From the NCBI GenBank assembly GCA_934385225.1, contig CAKRPQ010000036.1:1-17368 (forward strand): DNA of 17,368 nucleotides, written 5' to 3'. Under the pieces are notes generated by a model. That model had not been told where the DNA came from. It searched no databases and saw only the letters and a list, made by a program, of their open reading frames with translations. Below, in pieces: positions 7,967-14,700 of this stretch (positions are counted from its first letter, which is position 1; each line of letters opens with the position of its first letter). Origin of the DNA: an uncultured Eubacteriales bacterium. GTDB lineage: Bacteria > Bacillota > Clostridia > Oscillospirales > CAG-272. Position numbers and translations under genes: made by a program.

Positions 7967-10369
7967 ATGAAATACGATTTTGAAAAAATAGAAAGCAAAT
8001 GGCAAAAGAAGTGGGACGACGCACACATTTTTGAGGCGCAGTATCCGTCTGATAAGCCTAAATTCTATGGACTTGTCGAGTTTCCGTATCCTTCGGGAAG
8101 CGGAATGCACGTCGGACACATAAAGGCTTATTCGGGTCTTGAAGTTGTTTCGAGAAAAAGAAGAATGCAGGGCTATAATGTTCTTTTCCCGATAGGGTTT
8201 GACGCTTACGGACTTCCCACGGAGAATACCGCGATAAAAACTGGAGTTCACCCGAGACAGGTGACTGACAGAAATATCGAAAAATTCACGGGACAACTTA
8301 AAAAGGTCGGTTTTTCCTTTGATTGGAGTCGCGTGATCGACACCACGGACGAAGATTATTATAAGTGGACGCAGTATATTTTCCTTAAACTGTTTGAGAA
8401 CGGCCTCGCATACAGAGATAATGCCCTTGTAAACTATTGCCCGTCTTGTAAGGTCGTCCTTTCCAACGAGGATTCGCAGGGTGGCAAGTGCGATATATGC
8501 GGAAGCGAAATCATTCAGAAATCGAAAGACGTATGGTATCTTCGCATAACGAAATACGCCGATAAGCTGCTTGAAGACCTTAAAGACCTTGATTATCTGC
8601 CGAATATAATCCAGCAGCAGGTAAACTGGATCGGAAAATCAACGGGTGCATTTGTTAATTTTCCGCTTAAAGACACAGACGAAAAGCTCCGCATATATAC
8701 CACACGCTGCGACACGATTTTCGGTGTAACGTTTATGGTTATCGCGCCCGAACACCCGATTATTGATAAATACAGAGACAAAATTAAAAATATGGACGCC
8801 GTAAAGGCATACAGAACCGAATGCGCGAAAAAGACAGAGTTTGAGAGAACACAGCTCGTAAAGGATAAAACGGGCGTGCGCCTCGACGGTCTTTCTGCAA
8901 TCAATCCCATAAACGGTAAGGAAATACCAATATTCATTGCCGACTATGTAATGATGGGCTATGGTACAGGCGCAATTATGGCTGTTCCCGCACATGACGA
9001 AAGAGACTATGATTTCGCAAAGAAATTCGGTGTCGACATTATCCCCGTAATAAGCGGCGGAAATATCGAAGAAGGCGCGTATACAGGCGACGGAGAGATG
9101 ATCAACTCCGACTTCCTTAACGGAATTACAAACAAAAAAGATGCGATCGCCGCAATGCTTAAAATCCTTGAAGAAAAGGGAATAGGCGAAGAGGGCGTTC
9201 AGTATAAAATGAAGGATTGGGCGTTCAACCGTCAGAGATATTGGGGCGAACCGATACCGATAGTGTATTGTGATAAATGCGGAATGGTTCCTGTGCCGTA
9301 TAATGAACTGCCGCTCAAACTTCCGCCCGTAAAAGAATTTGAACCCGGTAAGGACGGCGAAAGCCCGCTTGCGAAGATTCCCGAATTTGTGAATTGCAGC
9401 TGTCCGAAATGCGGCGGCATGGCGCGCAGAGAAACAGATACAATGCCTCAGTGGGCGGGCTCGTCCTGGTACTTTATTCGTTATACAGACCCGCATTGTA
9501 CGACAGGTATTGCCGATATGGATAAAATGAAATATTGGCTTCCCGTCGATTGGTATAACGGCGGAATGGAACACGTCACAAGGCATATGATCTATTCGCG
9601 CTTCTGGCACAGATTCCTCTATGATATAGGCGAAGTCCCGTGCAAAGAGCCGTATGCAAAGAGAACCGCACAGGGACTCATTCTCGGACCTGACGGGCAG
9701 AAAATGAGTAAATCCAAAGGTAACGTTGTCGACCCCAACGATGTAGTCAGGGAATTCGGAGCTGATACGCTTCGTACCTATATCCTCTTTATGGGCGATT
9801 ACGGAAGTGCGGCACCATGGTCAGAAACGAGCGTAAGAGGCTGTAAGCGTTTCCTTGAAAAGATTGCCGATCTTAAAGAAATGGCAAAAGGAAGCGGTGT
9901 AACTCCGAAACTTGAAGTACCGCTCAATAAGACGATAAAGAAAGTTTCGTCGGATATTGAGGATATGAAGTTCAATACTGCGATTGCTTCGATGATGGAA
10001 CTTGTAAATAAGATATACGAGGTTGGCACGCTCACGACAGATGAACTTAAAACAATAGTTAAACTTCTTTGTCCGTTTGCACCGCATCTTTGCGAGGAAA
10101 TTTGGGAAGAACTCGGTGGAGAAGGCTTCTGCTCGCTTGCCGCATGGCCCGAATATGACGAGGCAAAAACGTTAGATGCGAACGTTGAGGTCGCCGTTCA
10201 GGTAAACGGTAAACTTCGCGCAACAATGTTCATTCCCAGAGATACGGACGCAAAAGCTGCTATTGTGGCTGCAAAATCCGACGAGAGAATAAAACCTCTC
10301 ATCGACGGAAAGAATATCGTCAAAGAGATAGCTGTTCCGAATAAAATTGTCAATATCGTTGTAAAATGA
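7967..10369 (+). CDS. leuS: Leucyl-tRNA synthetase
   Basis: LeuRS charges tRNA-Leu with leucine, a class Ia synthetase with a proofreading CP1 insertion. The product is 800 residues, normal for bacteria. HIGH motif HVGH lies at 48-51 and KMSKS at 579-583. Zinc-ligand cysteine pairs appear in YCPSCK...KCDICG and again in YCDKCG...SCPKCGG. The editing domain shows TTRCDTIFGVTF and GYGTGAIMAVPAHDERD; the first has Cys where Pro is usual (TTRPDT). The anticodon-binding region and the C-terminal VQVNGKLRATM domain are present, so the gene is complete. ATG at 7967 is preferred, with GAGGAG at 7951-7956 upstream; a TTG at 7949 would add six unrelated residues. Only 14 bases separate it from rsfS, leaving no room for a T-box leader. 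Confidence 0.97.
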   Translation: MKYDFEKIESKWQKKWDDAHIFEAQYPSDKPKFYGLVEFPYPSGSGMHVGHIKAYSGLEVVSRKRRMQGYNVLFPIGFDAYGLPTENTAIKTGVHPRQVTDRNIEKFTGQLKKVGFSFDWSRVIDTTDEDYYKWTQYIFLKLFENGLAYRDNALVNYCPSCKVVLSNEDSQGGKCDICGSEIIQKSKDVWYLRITKYADKLLEDLKDLDYLPNIIQQQVNWIGKSTGAFVNFPLKDTDEKLRIYTTRCDTIFGVTFMVIAPEHPIIDKYRDKIKNMDAVKAYRTECAKKTEFERTQLVKDKTGVRLDGLSAINPINGKEIPIFIADYVMMGYGTGAIMAVPAHDERDYDFAKKFGVDIIPVISGGNIEEGAYTGDGEMINSDFLNGITNKKDAIAAMLKILEEKGIGEEGVQYKMKDWAFNRQRYWGEPIPIVYCDKCGMVPVPYNELPLKLPPVKEFEPGKDGESPLAKIPEFVNCSCPKCGGMARRETDTMPQWAGSSWYFIRYTDPHCTTGIADMDKMKYWLPVDWYNGGMEHVTRHMIYSRFWHRFLYDIGEVPCKEPYAKRTAQGLILGPDGQKMSKSKGNVVDPNDVVREFGADTLRTYILFMGDYGSAAPWSETSVRGCKRFLEKIADLKEMAKGSGVTPKLEVPLNKTIKKVSSDIEDMKFNTAIASMMELVNKIYEVGTLTTDELKTIVKLLCPFAPHLCEEIWEELGGEGFCSLAAWPEYDEAKTLDANVEVAVQVNGKLRATMFIPRDTDAKAAIVAAKSDERIKPLIDGKNIVKEIAVPNKIVNIVVK

Positions 10370-10376
10370 CCGTGGA

Positions 10377-10397
10377 TTTCGAAAAAAGTTTCGAAAC
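10377..10397. repeat. Paired TTTCGAAA palindromes downstream of leuS
   Basis: TTTCGAAA occurs at 10377-10384 and 10389-10396, four bases apart. Each copy is self-complementary, and the second extends to the 10-bp palindrome GTTTCGAAAC (10388-10397). The arms could form a short AT-rich hairpin after the leuS stop, or be a DNA-binding site just upstream of the rpsU -35 box. There is no T-tract, so a leuS terminator is unlikely. Confidence 0.35.
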
Positions 10398-10411
10398 ATA
10401 GAAAATAGTGC

Positions 10412-10440
10412 TTGACAATCCGATCGGAATGTTGTATAAT
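10412..10440 (+). promoter_or_regulatory. Consensus sigma-A-type promoter for rpsU
   Basis: TTGACA at 10412-10417 and TATAAT at 10435-10440 with a 17-base spacer is a perfect match to the housekeeping promoter consensus. Transcription should begin near 10447, giving a leader of roughly 47 bases before rpsU. The spacer contains the 10-bp palindrome TCCGATCGGA (10419-10428), a possible operator. Confidence 0.88.
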
Positions 10441-10457
10441 ATAAGAAGAGATTTTAT

Positions 10458-10485
10458 TTCTCCTTGGTCAAAGCGGAGGGGGTGG
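10458..10485 (+). promoter_or_regulatory. rpsU ribosome binding site with possible sequestering stem
   Basis: The purine-rich GGAGGGGGTGG (10475-10485) ends 8 bases before the rpsU ATG and gives an unusually extended Shine-Dalgarno. TTCTCC at 10458-10463 can pair with GGAGGG at 10475-10480 (four Watson-Crick plus two G-U pairs), so the leader could hide part of the binding site. This would suit autoregulation of a ribosomal protein, but the stem is short and the idea untested. Confidence 0.35.
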
Positions 10486-10493
10486 AATTCAGA

Positions 10494-10670
10494 ATGGCAG
10501 AAATCAGAGTAAAAGATGGCGAGACACTCGACAGTGCGCTTCGTCGTTTTAAGCGTCAGTGCGCAAGATCAGGCGTCCTCACCGAGCTCCGTAAGAGAGA
10601 ACATTACGAAAAGCCTAGTGTTAAGCGTAAGAAGAAATCTGAGGCCGCTAGAAAGCGCAAGTACAAATAA
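10494..10670 (+). CDS. rpsU: 30S ribosomal protein S21 (bS21)
   Basis: bS21 is a small, very basic protein of the 30S platform near the mRNA anti-Shine-Dalgarno region. The product is 58 residues, the usual size. It begins MAEIRVKDGETLDSALRRFK, a strong family match, continues with QCARSGVLTELRKREHYEKP, and ends in a Lys/Arg-rich helix (KRKKKSEAARKRKYK). A GTG-type start at 10464 is possible in frame, but ATG 10494 matches the conserved N-terminus and has the ribosome binding site at the right distance. The gene has its own promoter and terminator and forms a single-gene unit after leuS. Confidence 0.97.
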   Translation: MAEIRVKDGETLDSALRRFKRQCARSGVLTELRKREHYEKPSVKRKKKSEAARKRKYK

Positions 10671-10683
10671 TTATTTGTAACAT

Positions 10684-10719
10684 AAAACGGTTGCCAAAAG
10701 GCAACCGTTTTTGTTTTTT
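10684..10719 (+). terminator. Intrinsic terminator of rpsU
   Basis: A perfect 12-bp stem (AAAACGGTTGCC, 10684-10695, against GGCAACCGTTTT, 10700-10711) with an AAAA loop is followed by TGTTTTTT to 10719. This is a textbook rho-independent terminator 13 bases after the rpsU stop. The A-run on its left side means it may also work weakly on the - strand. Confidence 0.95.
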
Positions 10720-10726
10720 CGCACCT

Positions 10727-11404
10727 GTTTTCCTTTTTTTCGTTTTGCTTTTTGAATTCCGACGGAGAAAGTCCGACTTCGTCTTTGAACACTCTGTTAA
10801 AGTTTGAAATAGAAGTAAATCCGCACATTTCTGCAATCTCAAAATAATCGATAAATTGCTTGTCAGGAGCATAATTTTGGAATGATTTATTTTGAGAAGA
10901 TTGAGAAAATGCGTGTAAGTTTTTCCTGTGGTGCTTTTGAACTGCCTGCAAAAATGCTCTGTTGAATATCCGCAAATTTTCGAAACTTCATAGGCGGAGG
11001 GATTTTCTTTATAATGCAGATACATGTATTGAAGTCCCGTTTGTATCGGAGAAAGTTCTGACGAATCCACGTCGTTTAATTGTTTATCATGCATGTTCCG
11101 TAAAAAAATTAAAAGATATTCGAGCAAATTTTTTATGTTTTTTCTGTATATTCATCGCTTACAGCGGTACTTTCAGCTAAAAGCTCAATTATTTTTTCAC
11201 ATTTTCGGTATTTTTCCGAGTCAAGGTTTATGATCACGTTGTTTTGGCTTATCAGCTTTTGCAGAATGGCTGAACTGCTGAAATAATGGTCAAATGAAAT
11301 ATTATAAAGAGTTATTGTTTTATCAATATCGCAAAGCTTGTGAAAATCAACTGGGGAGGGAAAATAAATATATATGACAATACGCTCAACGAACGACAGT
11401 AATC
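10727..11404 (-). pseudogene. Decayed AraC/XylS-family transcriptional regulator
   Basis: Reading the - strand, homology to an AraC-type regulator is spread over three frames. The upstream piece (about 11404-11144) reads ERIVIYIYFPSPVDFHKL through QNNVIINLDSEKYRKCEKII and resembles the linker after the sensor domain. The middle piece (about 11137-10850) contains the first helix-turn-helix: YEVSKICGYSTEHFCRQFK and then TGKTYTHFLNLLKINHSKIM. The last piece (about 10850-10740) contains the second: EIAEMCGF, SNFNRVFKDEVGLSPSEFKKQ. One base appears lost in the T run at 11138-11143 and two gained near 10841-10844. The cupin-like N-terminal third is not recognisable and no stop occurs before the rpsU terminator. 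AraC proteins often control neighbouring sugar-use genes, so it may once have controlled the GH38 unit. Two assembly errors in homopolymers cannot be excluded. Confidence 0.75.
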
Positions 11405-11505
11405 AGCAGGATATAAATATTTCCGCTTCGACCGACGCTGACGGTAATACGATAGTTTACGGCTATGCACAGTATGATATGGTTACGAATACTTTTATGC
11501 CGTAG
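11374..11505 (+). CDS. Unassigned 43-aa ORF, probable gene remnant
   Basis: I do not recognise this ORF. ATG at 11374 follows a good GGGAGG (11354-11360 region) and runs 43 residues to TAG at 11503-11505. The second half, with TDADGNTIVYGYAQYD and NTFMP, has the look of a beta-rich extracellular protein tail rather than random sequence. It overlaps the start of the decayed regulator on the other strand by about 30 bases. It could be the 3' end of a lost surface-protein gene, a true small protein, or chance. Confidence is low. Confidence 0.25.
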   Translation: MTIRSTNDSNQQDINISASTDADGNTIVYGYAQYDMVTNTFMP

Positions 11506-11539
11506 CGAATAAAACCGCGAAGAATATCGGCACTTAGGT

Positions 11540-11583
11540 ACCCGCTTTTTTAGCAAAAGAGCGGGTCGCGTTGCGACCCGCTC
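11540..11583 (-). terminator. Probable terminator of the GH38 unit, with alternative pairing
   Basis: GAGCGGGTCGC (11559-11569) and GCGACCCGCTC (11573-11583) form a perfect 11-bp GC-rich stem with a 3-base loop. On the - strand it is followed by TTTT (complement of 11555-11558), giving a terminator about 125 bases after the GH38 stop; the T-tract is short. A further ACCCGCT at 11540-11546 can pair with AGCGGGT at 11560-11566, so the left arm can join either of two mutually exclusive stems. Confidence 0.6.
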
Positions 11584-11584
11584 G

Positions 11585-11693
11585 ACCGACCGCGAAAGGA
11601 AGAAACGCGATCGGTAGCGATAATAACGGCAGTTCCTTTTGCAGAACTCCGTTTTGCACTCATCTATCCGAGAGGGATTGGACAGGGAAGTGC
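11585..11693 (-). other. Consecutive hairpins: candidate structured 3' UTR or small RNA
   Basis: Directly after the GH38 stop, three stems follow in - strand order. (1) GCACT/AGTGC (11656-11660 with 11689-11693) encloses ATCC/GGAT. (2) AACGGAGTTC pairs with GAACT-G-CCGTT (11625-11635 with 11644-11653), 10 bp with one bulge. (3) ACCGATCGCG pairs with CGCGGTCGGT (11585-11594 with 11606-11615), 10 bp. In the third stem the one non-Watson-Crick pair is G-U on the - strand but A-C on the + strand, favouring - strand RNA. The terminator-like stem follows at once. No known RNA family was recognised; a dispersed repeat is an alternative. Confidence 0.4.
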
Positions 11694-11706
11694 CGACATA
11701 TTCTTT

Positions 11707-14700
11707 TCATTTTACTTCAATGTCGAATTTTATTGTATCGGTTGAAGCAGCCGATTTGTCGGAAGCGATAAATGTAAGCTCTTCATTGCCCGACTTTCTG
11801 AGTTTCAGCGTGACAGTCCATACTCTCTCGTCGCCGAGGACTGTGAAAATATCGTCACTGTAACTTATAGCTATCGGGGTAAGAGTTTTACCCGAAGAGT
11901 CTTTTACCGTGATTTTTTCGGTATTTGTGTTGGTTTTTATTGTCGCAACAAATGCTTCCGATTTATTTACGCTCTTCGGAGCTTCTGCACTGTTTATGGT
12001 TATTTCTATCGGCGGTTCGTCTCCGATGGTTTTATACGCATTTATGACTGCCGTCTGCGCATTTGCAATATCTTCTGCCGTTGAGCTTGCGTTAAGTACA
12101 ACTGTTTTGGCGTTGTTTATAGCCTCATTAAACTTTTTAACGCGATATTCGGTGTAAGAACTTGTATTGAGTCCCTCGGCAATTTTTATTGTGGTTACGA
12201 GAGGCGTCGAAATGCTTTCTTTTCCGTCATCGCTTGCGCCGATATAAATATCGTCTATGCAGGCAAAGTTCTCTGTACCCGAACCGTGCGATGAGGTGCT
12301 GCCCGTGTCGAGACCGAACCCGATATCTGTAATTACCGTATCGGGGGTAAGCTCACAGCGGAATTTTGTCCACTCGCCAAGTGTTTCGACGGCTTTTGCG
12401 TGATAGGCGGGGTGCATATTTACTCCGTTCTGGTCGTAATAGCTGCCGTCACGCAAAGTTCCCGATTTAAACGTGAGTTCGATATTCACATACTTTGCGT
12501 CTTCCGTTCCCGTGTAGAGCCAGTATTCGAGATACATTCCTCTTGTTACGGGAATATTTACATTTCTGTAAATCGAAGAGTATGAGTAGAATTTACCGGT
12601 GTCGCTCGGCAATGTAAATTTCATCATAAACGACTTGTTTCCGGAGTGCGCATATTCATTTGTAACACCGGTTGAAACCGTTCCGCTTCCCATACCCCAG
12701 CCGCCGTTTGAAAGGTACCTGTTTTTGTCTGCTTCGAACTGGTTCTCATCGTCAAACGTCAGGTAAAATACATCGGGAATATCATCGGCGTCGGTTACGT
12801 CAACATCTGAAACAGAGCTTCTGTCGTAAAGTTTTGTAGCTATCGACGTTTCATACTGCTTGTTTTGTACGCTCATTGCAGTAATTATGACATTTTTGTT
12901 TGTCGGAAGTGTTACCGTGCTTGCGCCTGACGGAATGTCGAGTTCGTACATGAACATATACATCGGATTTGTAACGGAATCTTCTCCCGCAGCATGATAA
13001 TGCGTTGACATAAATCCAACATTCTGATTTTTTTTGTATGAATTTATACATTTCGTAGTCGGTGAATTATAAATTTCCCAAGAGCCGATTTTCTTGAATG
13101 TGTCGGCAATCGTTAAGGTGTTTACGGAGTCTCCGACCGTGAAATCGACAACTCTGTCACCCGAAAGTGAGAATGCGAGGAAATAGAGCTTGTTGTAATC
13201 ACCGCTCGGAAGGTCTATCGTTTGTCCTTTTGCTATAACTGCGTTGTTTTCTCCGTCGGTTCTTTCTCCGAGTTCAAATTTTACGCCGCCTGCATTTATT
13301 GTGTCGGGAAGAAGCTCCGACGGGAACGATGTTCCGATGCTGTCAAGAGTGCTGTCACTCTTGTTTTCGTTCGAGGAGATTATATCCGTATTGTAGGGAA
13401 GAGTAACGGGTACGCTGACAGTCGCGTCTCCGACGTTTGCGGAATCTGAAAGTGTAATTGCAAAACTGCGAATTTCGTATTTCTTCATATCAAATATAAG
13501 AGTTCCGTTTTCGAGTCTGTAAGCACTCATCTCCGCGAGCTTGTCCTCGGGAATGGTTTCTTCGCTTCCGTAAACGGGACGGACGGAAGCAATGCCGTTT
13601 CCTATTGTGAATCTGACACCGCCGTGCGCTTTTCCCGCTCCTTCGTTGAAGCGAACGATATATTCGTTATTTGTCGTGTCAAGACCAACGCCCGTTTCGG
13701 CTTTTTTTAGTGCTCTTATAATAATATCGTCATCAGAGAGTGTTGCAAATGAATATTCGCTACCGAGAACACCGTTATGTGATACGGTTTCAAGTGCAGC
13801 CATAGGTTCGGTAAAGAACTGCGCCTCTTTCTGTGTATTGCTTTCGCCTACTGTGCCTGCGTGCGAAGAAATTGCAAACGAAAAAACATTTTCGCCAAAA
13901 TCAATATATGACTGTTCGCTGCCGATCCAGCTCTTTTTCGCGTAAGGAGTATGAATAAGAGTGAGTCTCAGCGTGCTATCGTCGTATTTATCCCAGCCGT
14001 TCTTTGAATCACTGAAAATTGAAATGCCGAAATTGCCGCTCTTGTCGGTTATATCTGCCCATTTCTGCGCGGGAACCTCGCCCTGTACTCTCGTGTTTGT
14101 CGTTCTTTCGACTGCTCCGAGACCGAGATCGTATGTTGCCATTTTGTTATCGGCTGTTGTGTTGAATACGGCTTTGAGAAGAGTAGCATCTTCAAACCAG
14201 TCGATTTTATTATCGACTTTGACAGGTGCATTGCCCGATTCAAGGCTTATAACCTGATCAAATGTTGAACTTCCGTATTTGCGTACAACTCGGATTGCGA
14301 CTCTTGCGGCACCGTTTTCCTCTATTGTGATTGTCGGATTGCTGTCTTTTACATAATCCTTGTGCTTCTTGTCAACATAATCGCTGAGGCGTATTTCCCA
14401 AGCCGGCCATTCGGTGTCACCGTTTGCCTGTTCTGTTCCGTCGCCCTCTGTGTCGTCAAAAAGTCCGAGAACTATCGGGGAGGCAAGCAGTTCTTTTCTG
14501 AGTTCCTTGTCGTATATACTTGAAATATCGCCGTTTTCGTTTAATGTAACCGTATATTTGTCGTTCGAAAGGCTGTTTTCGCTTACCGAAAGTCCGGTAC
14601 CGAGCGCGGAAACGGACGCCTCGCGGATATCATATGCTTTGTAGCCCATAGAGGGAACATCAGCACGGAAAACAACGGTTGCTTTATTTCCGTCGGTTGA

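Noticed and set aside
8639..9610. A 323-codon frame antisense to leuS
   Set aside because: leuS is complete and motif-supported over the same bases; the antisense translation is His/Cys/Phe-rich with no recognisable domain.
11585..11693. A tRNA, attC site or known riboswitch in the hairpin cluster
   Set aside because: No T-loop consensus, no acceptor stem with CCA, no integrase gene or core site nearby, and no recognised ligand-binding core.
11571..11863. Open frames on the + strand crossing the hairpins and the GH38 3' end
   Set aside because: They lack a ribosome binding site, have low-quality composition, and run antisense into a long intact gene.
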